Positions 37,225 through 46,065 of a stretch of 64,000 bases of DNA are shown here, piece by piece (position 1 is the stretch's first letter; every line of letters begins with the position of its first letter). Both the position numbers and the translations under genes were made by a program. The notes under the pieces are model-generated. The model worked only from the letters and a program-made list of their open reading frames with translations. It did no database searches and was not told the DNA's origin. This stretch comes from Gammaproteobacteria bacterium (GTDB lineage Bacteria > Pseudomonadota > Gammaproteobacteria > Arenicellales > CAJQKF01). The stretch is taken from NCBI GenBank assembly GCA_030429665.1, contig JAUIEZ010000002.1, positions 31,120-95,119 on the forward strand, given 5' to 3'.

Positions 37225-38874
37225 GTGCAACTTGCCCCGCTTTCTCTCCATCCGACCATCGCGCGGCCGGCAGGACCGGTCGTGCTCGTCATCGTCGACG
37301 GCGTCGGCATCGGTCGGCGCGACGAGTTCGACGCGCTGCACCTGGCTCGCACGCCGACCCTCGACCGCCTGTTCGCCGAAGGGCTCTATACCACCCTGAG
37401 CGCGCACGGCACCGCGGTGGGCCTGCCCAACGACAACGACCTGGGGGGCTCGGAGGTCGGCCACAACGTCATGGGCGCCGGCCGCGTGGTCGACCAGGGA
37501 CCGAAACTCGTCGACAACGCCTTCGCCGACGGCTCGGTCTGGCAAGGGGCGTGGAAGGACATCATCGCCCCACTGGGCGATACCGGCGGCACGCTGCACC
37601 TCGTCGGGTTGCTCTCCGACGGCAACATTCATTCCAACCAGTCGCACCTGTACCAGCTCATTGACCAGGCCGCGCGCGACGGCGTCAAGCGGCTGCGCGT
37701 GCACGCGCTGTTCGACGGCCGCGACGTACCCGACCGCAGCGCCGGCGAGTACGTCGCGCAGCTCGAGGCCGTTCTGGCGCCCCATCTCGAAGCGGGCCGC
37801 GACTACCGGATCGGCACCGGCGGCGGACGCATGATCAGCGTGATGGATCGCTACAATGCCGACTGGTCCGTGGTCGAGCGCGGCTACAACGCGATCGTGC
37901 ACGGCGACGCCCCGGTGTTCACCTCGGCCGGCGAGGCGATCGCGAAATTCCAGGCCGAGGACCGCGAGCTCAGCGACCAGTACATTCCCGTGTTCGCCGT
38001 GGACGAGGGCGGCGGCCGCGCCGGCACCGTCGCCGACGGCGACGCCGTCGTCATCTTCAATTTCCGCGGCGACCGCGCGGTGGAGCTGTGCGCCGCCTTC
38101 GAGGCGGGCGAGGACTTCGAGGGCTTCGATCGCGGCCGCGCGCCCGACGTGACCTTCGCCGGCATGATGCTTTACGACGGCGACCTCGGCGTACCCGGGC
38201 ATTACCTCGTGACGCCGACAAAGACGGAGGGCTGCTTCAGCGAGTACCTGGCCGCGACCGGCGTTGCCCAGTTCGCCTGCGCCGAGACCCAGAAGTACGG
38301 TCACGTCACCTACTTCTGGAACGGCAACCGCTCGGGGATGTTCGACGCCTCCCTCGAGGAGTACCTCGAGATTCCTTCCGATCGCTGCCCCTTCGAGCAG
38401 CGACCCTGGATGAAGGCGGCGGAAACCGCCGATGCGCTCATCGACGCGATCGGCAGCGGCCGTTTCGGCTTCATTCGCGCCAACTTCGCCGGCGGCGACA
38501 TGGTCGGACACACCGGCCAACTGCAGCCGACCATCGTGGCGCTGGAAGCCATCGACCTGTCGCTGGCGCGGGTCGACGCGGCCGTGAAACGCGCGCGCGG
38601 CTGCCTGGTGGTCACCGCCGACCACGGCAACGCCGAAGACATGGTGGAGCGTGACAAGCAGGGCCATCCGCTCCACGACGCCGAGGGCCGTCCTCGACGG
38701 CGCACCGCCCACTCGCTCAACCCGGTTCCGTTCACCATCGTCGATTACGACGGGCGCGCGTTCGAACTGGCCGGCACCACGCACCCCGGCCTGGGCAATA
38801 TCGCGCCGACGCTCGCCGAATTGATGGGCTTTTCGCCGCCACAGGGTTATGCGCCAAGCCTGGTGGCATCCTAG
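37225..38874 (+). CDS. gpmI: 2,3-bisphosphoglycerate-independent phosphoglycerate mutase
   Basis: 549 residues, ~35 longer than E. coli GpmI and closer to the plant/trypanosome-length form. It interconverts 3- and 2-phosphoglycerate using two metal ions. It opens V-V-L-V-I-V-D-G-V-G with the first metal Asp, and the phospho-Ser is in N-D-L-G-G-S-E-V-G-H-N-V-M-G-A-G-R near residue 78. Later metal ligands are in V-V-T-A-D-H-G-N-A-E-D-M near 470 and H-S-L-N-P-V-P-F near 494. The gene stands alone after a short gap and is convergent with the GlxA-type regulator. Confidence 0.95.
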   Translation: MQLAPLSLHPTIARPAGPVVLVIVDGVGIGRRDEFDALHLARTPTLDRLFAEGLYTTLSAHGTAVGLPNDNDLGGSEVGHNVMGAGRVVDQGPKLVDNAFADGSVWQGAWKDIIAPLGDTGGTLHLVGLLSDGNIHSNQSHLYQLIDQAARDGVKRLRVHALFDGRDVPDRSAGEYVAQLEAVLAPHLEAGRDYRIGTGGGRMISVMDRYNADWSVVERGYNAIVHGDAPVFTSAGEAIAKFQAEDRELSDQYIPVFAVDEGGGRAGTVADGDAVVIFNFRGDRAVELCAAFEAGEDFEGFDRGRAPDVTFAGMMLYDGDLGVPGHYLVTPTKTEGCFSEYLAATGVAQFACAETQKYGHVTYFWNGNRSGMFDASLEEYLEIPSDRCPFEQRPWMKAAETADALIDAIGSGRFGFIRANFAGGDMVGHTGQLQPTIVALEAIDLSLARVDAAVKRARGCLVVTADHGNAEDMVERDKQGHPLHDAEGRPRRRTAHSLNPVPFTIVDYDGRAFELAGTTHPGLGNIAPTLAELMGFSPPQGYAPSLVAS

Positions 38875-38897
38875 CGACGACGCCCACGGGCAACGTC

Positions 38898-38918
38898 CGT
38901 CGCCATTGCGTGGCGACG
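38898..38918. terminator. Hairpin between convergent genes
   Basis: CGTCGCCA-TTGCG-TGGCGACG is a perfect eight-base-pair stem with a five-base loop between the gpmI stop and the convergent regulator stop. No clear T-run follows on either strand, so termination is only suggested. Confidence 0.4.
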
Positions 38919-38919
38919 C

Positions 38920-39951
38920 CTATTTCAGCGCGCGGGTGATTTCCCGAAAGCGCTGGCGATAGCGGGCCGGGGTAACGCCGGCCAGGCGCTTGAACAGCCG
39001 GCGGAACGAGGCCGGGTCGTCGTAACCGACCATGCACACGATGTCGTCTATGGCGGTGCTCGTCGATTCCAGCAGCTGCTTGGCCTCCTCGATGCGCAGG
39101 GTTTGCACGTACTCCAGCGCGGAAAAACCGGTCGCCTTGCGGAAGCGGCGATTGAACGTGCGCTCGGACAGGCCCGACAATCTCGCCATGCGTTCCACGC
39201 AGTTCCTCGACGCGTAGTTCTCGGCAACCCACGCCTGGACCTTCGCGATCGTCTTGTCCTCGGTACGCTTGGGAATCAGTCGCGCCGCGTAGAGCAACTG
39301 TCCTTCGCTGCGATCCCCGAACAGGAACAACTTGGCGGCCTTTACGGCGGCCGCCTCGCCGTAATAGCGCGCGATGAGGTACAGGGCGAGATCTTCCCAG
39401 GCCGCCATGCCGCCCGTGGTGACGATTCGGCTGTCGGGCCCGGCGGAGAGCAGTATTCGATCGGGCTTGAGCGCCACCTTCGGGAAGTAGCACCTGAAGT
39501 GGTCGACGTAGCCCCAGTGGGTGGTGGCCGGACAGCCGTCCAGAAGCCCCGCGCTCGCCAGCAGCACGGAACCCGAGCACACCGAGCACAACAGCGAGCC
39601 CTCGTCGTACATCCGTCGCAGCCATTGCCCGACGTCCGACCACCGTTGCCGGTGATCCTGCCGCGGATCCAGGGCGAGGTCGGTGACGATGACGACGTCG
39701 GCGGCGGCGGCCTGCGACAGCGTGGCATGCGGCGACACCGGCGCACCACCGTAGCACCTGAACATGTCGCCATGCGGCGCGACGATCCGCACGTCGAAAC
39801 CGGCCCCCGTTTTCTCGTCGGCCATCAGCCAGGACCATGACTCGGCGAAGGTCGTCAACACCTCGAACAGCCCGTATAGCACGGCTCCCGAAGACTCTGG
39901 CAGCGCGAGAATGTGGACCGATGGATGGCTTGATTGGATTTCGGCAACCAT
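38920..39951 (-). CDS. GlxA-type AraC regulator with DJ-1/PfpI domain
   Basis: 343 residues from ATG 39951; the open frame continues to 40362 but upstream sequence does not look like this family. Residues ~10-195 are a DJ-1/PfpI class I amidotransferase-like domain, with C-S-V-C-S-G-S-V-L-L-A at the nucleophile elbow and T-H-W-G-Y after it. Residues ~235-335 carry two AraC helix-turn-helix units: L-S-G-L-S-E-R-T-F-N-R-R-F-R-K-A-T-G and D-D-I-V-C-M-V-G-Y-D-D-P-A-S-F-R-R-L-F. GlxA-like regulators respond to nitrogen compounds such as betaines or arginine; the target genes are not clear. A methyltransferase gene lies 215 bp upstream on the same strand. Confidence 0.9.
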   Translation of the reverse strand: MVAEIQSSHPSVHILALPESSGAVLYGLFEVLTTFAESWSWLMADEKTGAGFDVRIVAPHGDMFRCYGGAPVSPHATLSQAAAADVVIVTDLALDPRQDHRQRWSDVGQWLRRMYDEGSLLCSVCSGSVLLASAGLLDGCPATTHWGYVDHFRCYFPKVALKPDRILLSAGPDSRIVTTGGMAAWEDLALYLIARYYGEAAAVKAAKLFLFGDRSEGQLLYAARLIPKRTEDKTIAKVQAWVAENYASRNCVERMARLSGLSERTFNRRFRKATGFSALEYVQTLRIEEAKQLLESTSTAIDDIVCMVGYDDPASFRRLFKRLAGVTPARYRQRFREITRALK

Positions 39952-40166
39952 CGGGGTGGCGCGAGCGGTACGATTTTCCCGGGTACGCACTCTAACCGAA
40001 GACCGGTCGGACGTTCCACCGGGCATACCGCGACAAGCCGCCCGGCACGCTGTCCGGGCGGCGTTGCCGCGACTCGTCTTTGATGGGCCGGGACCGGCGG
40101 ACGCCGGTCGTCCCCCAGGCCGTCTCCGGCGGCGCCAGAACCCTTTCGGCCCGACGGCCGCCTCGC

Positions 40167-41261
40167 TCAAGCGTCCGGCGCCCGGCGGCTGACGAACCAC
40201 ACGTTGGCCGGATCGTGCGGCAGGAAGTGCCGTTCGACGGACTGGAACCCGGCGATGCCGAGCATTCGCTCGGCAGTCTCCCATCCCCACATCGTGCCAA
40301 GGCCTTCGCCGCCCTGCCCGATCGAGACGGGCGTGCAGTGCAGGCACGACGCGGTGTACCACAGCGACGCCATCGGAAAATCGAGATTGTTTTCCAGCCG
40401 TGCCGAGCCGCCGATATCCTGCATCAGGTGCACGCCGCCGGGTTTCAACGAGCGGTAAAGCCCGCTCAGCAATCCTTGCGGGTCTTTCTGATCATGTACC
40501 GCGTCAAACGACATGACCAGGTCGAAACGGCGCGGCTCGCTGAAGCCGGTGAGGTCGCGAACCTCGAAACGAACGTTCTGCAGCGCCCGGTTGCGCGCCT
40601 CGTTCCGGGCGTGCTCGATCGCGTCGGCGCACAGGTCGTAGCCGGTGAATCGGCTGTTCGGGAAGCGGGCCGCCATCGCGATCAGCGCGTGTCCGCGGCC
40701 GCAGCCGGCGTCGAGCACCTCGATGCCCGATTCGAGCCGTTCGGAGGCACCGTCGACCAGCGGCAGGATGGTGTCGAACAGGGGTGTGACCACGGTCTGG
40801 TCGCTGTCTTCCGCCATGAAGCGGTGAAAACAGGGGTAGTCTTCGTAGCGGGAGCCGCCGCCGGTTTCGAAAAATTCCAGCGCCTTCTCCTGCATCGAGC
40901 CGAACAGCGGAATGGCCTGCGCGTAAACCGCCAGGTTTCCCATCTCGCCCTTGCGCGTCAGGCAAGCGGCATGTTCCGAGGGCAGGCGATAGGTCGCCGT
41001 GGCGGCATCGTAGCGGACGATGCCGGCGGTCACCATTGCCGCCAGCCACTCCCGCACGTAGCGTTCCGCGAGTGCCGCCTCGGCGGCGATCTCGGCGCTG
41101 GTGCCGGCCGGCATCGTCGACATGACGTCGAAAAGACCGGTGCGGTGGCCAATCGAAATCATGATGGCCTGGGCGCCCGCGTTGATGATGTCCGATACGC
41201 GCTCGAGAAACGACTCGGCTTCCTGCCGGTCGTAGGCTGACAGCAGCGCCTGGTTGCTCAT
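40167..41261 (-). CDS. SAM-dependent methyltransferase with N-terminal winged helix
   Basis: 364 residues from ATG 41261, eight bases after AGGAG. The first ~100 residues form a winged-helix dimerisation region (I-S-I-G-H-R-T-G-L-F-D-V-M, then A-E-A-A-L-A-E-R-Y-V-R-E-W-L), as in O-methyltransferases and Rv2258c-like enzymes. SAM motif I is V-L-D-A-G-C-G-R-G-H near residue 188, and D-A-V-H-D-Q is motif III-like near 260. It probably methylates a small molecule; none can be named. There is no clear biosynthetic context. Confidence 0.85.
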   Translation of the reverse strand: MSNQALLSAYDRQEAESFLERVSDIINAGAQAIMISIGHRTGLFDVMSTMPAGTSAEIAAEAALAERYVREWLAAMVTAGIVRYDAATATYRLPSEHAACLTRKGEMGNLAVYAQAIPLFGSMQEKALEFFETGGGSRYEDYPCFHRFMAEDSDQTVVTPLFDTILPLVDGASERLESGIEVLDAGCGRGHALIAMAARFPNSRFTGYDLCADAIEHARNEARNRALQNVRFEVRDLTGFSEPRRFDLVMSFDAVHDQKDPQGLLSGLYRSLKPGGVHLMQDIGGSARLENNLDFPMASLWYTASCLHCTPVSIGQGGEGLGTMWGWETAERMLGIAGFQSVERHFLPHDPANVWFVSRRAPDA

Positions 41262-41437
41262 GGTGGTCACTCCTGCGAAGCATTGACTGTTGATCGGGGC
41301 ACGCAGGATAGGGTGGGACTCTTCGACAGGTTAGAGTGAGATTTCGCAAAACCGTGCCGATTCCGCCACGCCAACCTTCGCGCGGGCGGCGCCGGCGGCG
41401 CGCGGACCGGGCAACCCGGCGCGGCCGCCCGCGGCGC

Positions 41438-42031
41438 CTAGGCGCGCAATGCCCGCGTCAGGCAGTCCAGCGCCCGGGCGCGGTGGCTGATGGCGTTCTT
41501 GTCGTCGGCGGCCAACTCCGCGGCGCTCGCCGTCCGGTCGTTCGGCAGGAACACCGGGTCGTATCCGAAGCCGCGCTCGCCGCGCGGGCTCTCGAGTATG
41601 GTCCCGTCCCAGGTGCCGGTGCAGACGATCGGCACGGGATCGGCGGCGTGGCGCATGAACACGATCACGCACACGAAGCGCGCCCGGCGCTCGTCGCCGC
41701 GCAGCGACTGCATCTCGTTCAACAGGCGTGAGACATTGTCCGAGTCGTTCGCCCCGGGCCCGGCGAAGCGCGCGGAACGGATGCCGGGACGGCCGCCGAG
41801 GGCGTGAACCTCGAGGCCCGAATCGTCGGCGATCGCCGGCAGGCCGGTTTGGCGCGCGGCGTTGCGCGCCTTCTTGATCGCGTTCTCGACGAACGTTTCA
41901 CCGTCCTCGTCGACGGCGGATACGTCGAAATCGCCCTGCGACACGAGTTCGAAACCGCTGCCCCGCAGCATCCGCGACAGTTCCCTCAACTTGCCGGGAT
42001 TGTCGCTGGCCAGCACCACGCGGGAGGTCAT
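41438..42031 (-). CDS. rdgB: dITP/XTP pyrophosphatase (RdgB/HAM1)
   Basis: 197 residues. It removes deaminated purine nucleotides from the pool, protecting DNA. Signatures are [11 protein letters not shown] at the start, F-V-E-N-A-I-K-K-A near 47, D-D-S-G-L-E-V near 69 and G-F-G-Y-D-P-V-F near 152. The ATG overlaps the stop of rph (ATGA), so both are made from one transcript. Confidence 0.95.
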   Translation of the reverse strand: MTSRVVLASDNPGKLRELSRMLRGSGFELVSQGDFDVSAVDEDGETFVENAIKKARNAARQTGLPAIADDSGLEVHALGGRPGIRSARFAGPGANDSDNVSRLLNEMQSLRGDERRARFVCVIVFMRHAADPVPIVCTGTWDGTILESPRGERGFGYDPVFLPNDRTASAAELAADDKNAISHRARALDCLTRALRA

Positions 42032-42744
42032 GCGGCGATGGCGGCGCGCTGGTGCGCCATCAGCGACTCGATGCCTCGCGAGGCCAGCGCGAGCATCGCG
42101 TTCATCTCCGCCGACGTGAAGGGTACGCCTTCCGCGGTACCCTGGATCTCGATGTAACGGCCCTCGCCGTCCATGACCACGTTCATGTCGGTCTCGGCGC
42201 TGCTGTCCTCGGCGTAGTCGAGATCGAGCACGGGTTCGCCCTCGAATATCCCGACGGAGACCGACGCCACCTGGCCGGTGAGCGGCATGTCGGGCAGCGC
42301 GGCGCTCGCGACAAGCCCGGCCAGTGCGTCGTGCAACGCCACCCAGGCGCCCGTGATCGACGCCGTACGGGTGCCGCCGTCGGCCTGTATGACGTCGCAA
42401 TCCAGGGTCACGGTACGCTCGCCGAGCCTGGACAGATCCGTCACCGCCCGCAGGGAGCGACCGATCAGGCGCTGGATCTCCTGGGTGCGGCCGCCCTGGC
42501 GGCCCCGCGCCGCCTCGCGCGGCATGCGACTGTGGGTACTGCGCGGCAGCATGCCGTACTCGGCCGTCACCCATCCGGAGTTCTTTCCGCGCAGGAACGG
42601 CGGCACGCGTTCCTCGATACTGGCGTTGCACAGCACGCGGGTGTCGCCGAAGCCCACCAGCACCGATCCCTCGGCATGACGGGTATAGCGACGCTCGATG
42701 GTGACAGGGCGCAATTGGTCAGTGGCGCGTTGGCTGGGTCTCAT
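42028..42744 (-). CDS. rph: Ribonuclease PH
   Basis: 238 residues from M-R-P-S at 42744, equal to the E. coli enzyme; the longer frame adds an unlikely extension. It trims tRNA 3' ends by phosphorolysis. Family signatures include [11 protein letters not shown] near 20, E-Y-G-M-L-P-R-S-T near 62, [15 protein letters not shown] near 84 and [11 protein letters not shown] near 116. It is coupled to rdgB, a common proteobacterial pair. Confidence 0.96.
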   Translation of the reverse strand: MRPSQRATDQLRPVTIERRYTRHAEGSVLVGFGDTRVLCNASIEERVPPFLRGKNSGWVTAEYGMLPRSTHSRMPREAARGRQGGRTQEIQRLIGRSLRAVTDLSRLGERTVTLDCDVIQADGGTRTASITGAWVALHDALAGLVASAALPDMPLTGQVASVSVGIFEGEPVLDLDYAEDSSAETDMNVVMDGEGRYIEIQGTAEGVPFTSAEMNAMLALASRGIESLMAHQRAAIAA

Positions 42745-42846
42745 GAAATCATCCAGGTGAAAGCGGCCACGGGACAGGCCGCGTTTACGGTTCAGGGACA
42801 CGCGATGGTAGCAGCCCGGCCGGCCGGGATGAGGCCTCGCGACGCG

Positions 42847-43749
42847 TCAGGAGTGATCGAGCTCCAGTTCGTCGGCCGCCTCGGAGAATGCCAGGTCCGT
42901 GAAAACACGCACGCTGGTGGGGCGTTCCCGGTGGTTGAGGCGCAGCGCCCATTCAATGGCGCGCAGCATCTGGAAGGAGTATTGGTCGGCGTACAGCGTG
43001 GTAATCGGTTCGATCGCATCCTGTCCCTGGCGCTTGAGCGCCGGCGGCGGCGACTTGCCGGTGACACAGGCATACATGGTAGCGCCGAGCGCGTAGATGT
43101 CCGACCACGGCCCCATCTCGCCCTCGTTGTACTGCTCCGGCGGGGCGAAGCCGTGTGTCAGGGTCTGGAACGAACTGAAGCGCTCGCCGCTGCTCGCCGT
43201 CTGCGCGGCGCCAAAGTCCAGCAGCAGCGGCTCGCCGCTGGCCCGCAGGAGAATGTTCGCCGGCTTGACGTCCAGGTGCAGGAAGGACGCGTCGTGAAGC
43301 GCCGACAACCCCGACGCGATGGGAGGAAAAACCTTGAGCATGAAAGGCTGGTCGAGCTGCCCGTTGCATTGCTTGATGAACCAGCGCAGGTCGCGACCGA
43401 GCTCGTAGGCCATCACCATGTACACCGTGCCGTTGGCGCGGAAAATGTTGGCGACGTTGACGATATTCGGATGCTTGAGCCGGGCCAGCGCGCTGGCCTC
43501 GCCGAAAAACTGCTTCATGCCCTGCACGAAACCCAGTCGGGCCTTCTCCGACACCGGTTCGATCTCGCCGCCGGGCGCCCGGCTCACCAGCCCCTTTGGG
43601 CAGTATTCCTTGACGACCACCTCGTTGCCGGTGCGCTCCTCGCTGGCCAGGTAGACCAGTGAAAACCCGCCGCCGCCGAGCACCTGCATGACCCGGTAGC
43701 CTTCCAGAATGTAGCCCTCTTTCAAAGGGGGGCGTTGCTTGGGAACCAT
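42847..43749 (-). CDS. Serine/threonine protein kinase (Hanks type)
   Basis: 300 residues with a kinase domain and no membrane segment. Subdomains visible are the Gly-rich loop L-G-G-G-G-F-S-L-V-Y near 24, the ATP Lys in V-V-V-K-E-Y near 47, the catalytic loop H-L-D-V-K-P-A-N-I near 158 (HRD replaced by HLD), L-D-F-G near 176 and a P-P-E activation-loop motif A-P-P-E-Q-Y near 201. It phosphorylates proteins on Ser/Thr; targets are unknown. In related genomes a kinase sits between rph and yicC, usually with a PP2C phosphatase; here no phosphatase gene is seen. Confidence 0.9.
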   Translation of the reverse strand: MVPKQRPPLKEGYILEGYRVMQVLGGGGFSLVYLASEERTGNEVVVKEYCPKGLVSRAPGGEIEPVSEKARLGFVQGMKQFFGEASALARLKHPNIVNVANIFRANGTVYMVMAYELGRDLRWFIKQCNGQLDQPFMLKVFPPIASGLSALHDASFLHLDVKPANILLRASGEPLLLDFGAAQTASSGERFSSFQTLTHGFAPPEQYNEGEMGPWSDIYALGATMYACVTGKSPPPALKRQGQDAIEPITTLYADQYSFQMLRAIEWALRLNHRERPTSVRVFTDLAFSEAADELELDHS

Positions 43750-44102
43750 GGCAAAAAAATATCCGGCGGTGCGCTTGCGCGCCGATGGCGAGTGTCCCGG
43801 CTTGTTGTTTCGCGCTGAATTTCGGGAATCAACCGGATTTTATTGATTTATTCGACGAATACGCAACCAACGCGTCCTCTTTCGGCGCTTTTCGCGCCGC
43901 CTTCGTGACCGGAACGCGCATTCGCGTCGCACCGGCCCGACCAATATAATACCGCGTCTTTTCCCGGAGCCCTCGACTTGTCCCGTCCCTCGAACGACCC
44001 CGCGACCGGCGAATCGCCGCGATGCGCCGCCAACCCGCTTGGCCGGCGCCAGGCGCCGAAACCGGCATTACCATCAGCACGAACCACTCGGGCGGCCACG
44101 CA
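43750..44102. other. Gene-free divergent region between the kinase and yicC
   Basis: 353 bases without a recognisable gene. The part around 43830-43870 is AT-rich and probably carries promoters for one or both flanking genes, but I could not define convincing -35/-10 pairs. Nothing else was seen. Confidence 0.5.
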
Positions 44103-44969
44103 ATGACACAAAGCATGACGGCTTTCGCGCGAAGCCAGCGCGAGACTCCGCTCGGAAAACTGACCGTGGAAATTCGCTCGGTCAACAATCGCTTCCTCGA
44201 CTTCGGCCTGCGCCTCGCCGACGCGGTCAAGCCGCTCGAATCGATGCTGCGAGAACGGGTGTCGGCGCGCATCAAGCGCGGCCGGGTGGAGCTGACGCTG
44301 CGCCTCGACGCATCGGAGACGTCGGCGGGCGCGGTGCGGCTCAACGCCGCGCAGCTCGCGGCGCTCGACGCGCTGCAACGCGCGGTGCGCGAATCGGTGC
44401 CCAAGAGCCGGCGAATGTCGGTGCGCGAGATCCTCGACTGGCCGGGCGTGGTGGAACGCGAGCCCACCGACGAGAGCATGCTCGAAACCGAGGTGGCGGC
44501 GCTGCTCGACGACGCGCTGGACGAGCTGGTCGACACGCGCCGCCGCGAGGGCGAGCGCCTGTCGACGACCATCAGCGAGCGCATCGACGGCTGTCGCGCG
44601 CTGGTCGCGACGCTGGAATCGAAGCTGCCGGCGGTCCAGGCCTACGTGCGCGAGCGGCTGACGGCGCGCATCGACGAGATCCTGGACAAGATCGATGCCG
44701 AGCGCGTGGAACAGGAGCTCGTGCTGTTGCTCAACAAGTCCGACGTCGAGGAGGAGATCGACCGCCTCAAGATCCATCTCGACGAAGTCGTGGCAGTGCT
44801 CGGACAGGATCAGCCGATCGGCCGCCGGCTGGATTTCCTGATGCAGGAACTCAATCGCGAAGCCAACACGCTGGGCTCGAAGGCGGCGCACCCGGACGTA
44901 ACCAACACGTCCATGGAACTGAAGGTGCTCATCGAGCAAATGCGCGAGCAGGTTCAAAACATCGAGTAG
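44103..44969 (+). CDS. yicC: YicC family endoribonuclease
   Basis: 288 residues from ATG 44103, matching the E. coli length. Family marks are M-T-Q-S-M-T-A-F-A-R at the start, V-E-I-R-S-V-N-N-R-F-L-D near 24, R-G-R-V-E-L-T-L-R-L near 60 and the C-terminal F-L-M-Q-E-L-N-R-E-A-N-T-L-G-S-K. YicC has been shown in E. coli to be an RNase that acts on small RNAs. In many proteobacteria it is followed directly by gmk; here a three-gene cassette intervenes. Confidence 0.93.
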   Translation: MTQSMTAFARSQRETPLGKLTVEIRSVNNRFLDFGLRLADAVKPLESMLRERVSARIKRGRVELTLRLDASETSAGAVRLNAAQLAALDALQRAVRESVPKSRRMSVREILDWPGVVEREPTDESMLETEVAALLDDALDELVDTRRREGERLSTTISERIDGCRALVATLESKLPAVQAYVRERLTARIDEILDKIDAERVEQELVLLLNKSDVEEEIDRLKIHLDEVVAVLGQDQPIGRRLDFLMQELNREANTLGSKAAHPDVTNTSMELKVLIEQMREQVQNIE

Positions 44970-44981
44970 CCGCCGGCGGCG

Positions 44982-45917
44982 TCATGCCGGCCGGCCCCGC
45001 GCCGCCGTCGTCCACGCGTCCCAGTACGGTGACTCGGTGATTCGCCCGGCCATGAACTCCACGAACGCGCGCACCTTGGGCGCGAGGTGCCTGCGCTCGG
45101 CGAAGACCGCGTAGATCGACACCTCGATCGTGGCGTAGGCGGTCAGCAGCGCGCGCAGCCGACCCGCCTGGATGTCGCCGCCGACGATGAACGTCGGCAC
45201 GCGGGCGATGCCGGCGTCGTTGAGCAGGGCTTCGCGCAATGCCAGGCTGTTGTTCACCCGCAGGCTCCCCTCGACCGGCACCGAGGCGGTCGATCCGTCC
45301 GGCGCGCGAAAATGCCACGTGCCCGCGGATTCCTGGTAGCTGAAGGTGACAACGTTGTGCGCCTCCAGTTCGGCCGGCGTGCGCGGGACGCCGCGCCGTT
45401 CCAGGTAGGCCGGTGAGGCGACGATGGCGTGCCGGCACGGTCCCAGTCGGCGCGCCACCAGGGAAGAATCCGGCAGTTCCGCGATGCGCACCGAGAGGTC
45501 GAACCCGCCGTCGATCGGGTCGATCCTGCGGTCATCGAGGTTCATGTCGACCGACAGGCCCGGGTACCGGTCGAGAAACGCCGGCAGGGCCGGCGCGATG
45601 TGCAAAACGCCGAACGACATCGGCGCATTGACGCGCAGGGTGCCGCGCGGCGCCTGCTGCAGCCGGGACACTTCATTCTCCGCTTCCCCGATGACCTCCA
45701 GCGCTTCACGGCTGCGCTCGTATAGTGCGCGGCCCGCCTCGGTCAGGCTCAATCGCCGCGTGGTCCGATGCAACAACCGCGCGCCCAGGCGGTTTTCCAG
45801 TCGCGTGACGTACTTGCTCACCACCGACTTGGACAGCGAGAGACGGTCGGCGGCGGCGGTGAAGCTGCCGCAGTCCACCACGCGGACGAACACGGCGATA
45901 TCGGTCAGCGAGTCCAT
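44982..45917 (-). CDS. LysR-family transcriptional regulator
   Basis: 311 residues. The N-terminal helix-turn-helix reads F-T-A-A-A-D-R-L-S-L-S-K-S-V-V-S-K-Y-V near residues 19-37, then L-E-N-R-L-G-A-R-L-L-H-R-T-T-R-R-L-S-L-T-like family text; the rest is the effector-binding domain. It belongs to the CrgA/DmlR-like subgroup, which often senses an aromatic or organic acid. An inverted repeat 16 bases upstream of its start is a candidate operator. It is divergent from the cyclase/EamA pair, which it may control. Confidence 0.92.
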   Translation of the reverse strand: MDSLTDIAVFVRVVDCGSFTAAADRLSLSKSVVSKYVTRLENRLGARLLHRTTRRLSLTEAGRALYERSREALEVIGEAENEVSRLQQAPRGTLRVNAPMSFGVLHIAPALPAFLDRYPGLSVDMNLDDRRIDPIDGGFDLSVRIAELPDSSLVARRLGPCRHAIVASPAYLERRGVPRTPAELEAHNVVTFSYQESAGTWHFRAPDGSTASVPVEGSLRVNNSLALREALLNDAGIARVPTFIVGGDIQAGRLRALLTAYATIEVSIYAVFAERRHLAPKVRAFVEFMAGRITESPYWDAWTTAARGRPA

Positions 45918-45932
45918 TTCACGAACGATTAT

Positions 45933-45955
45933 ACAAAATTCGTGGACAATCTTGT
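45933..45955. promoter_or_regulatory. Putative LysR operator
   Basis: ACAAAATT-N7-AATCTTGT is an inverted repeat with one mismatch, 16 bp upstream of the LysR gene and ~110 bp before the cyclase gene. Position and symmetry fit LysR autoregulation; the regulator assignment is inferred. Confidence 0.45.
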
Positions 45956-46065
45956 TCCGTTTAGCCGGATTATCTTTATCGAGTGTTTCAGTATTGTCCT
46001 GCGTACCGATTGCGGACGCGGCGACGGTGAGTGCCGCGTCAATCTTTCAACGCGGAGACACGACC

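Noticed and set aside
39952-40362. N-terminal extension of the GlxA-type regulator frame
   Set aside because: Upstream text is Arg/Pro-rich noise with no family match; ATG 39951 begins the DJ-1 domain properly.
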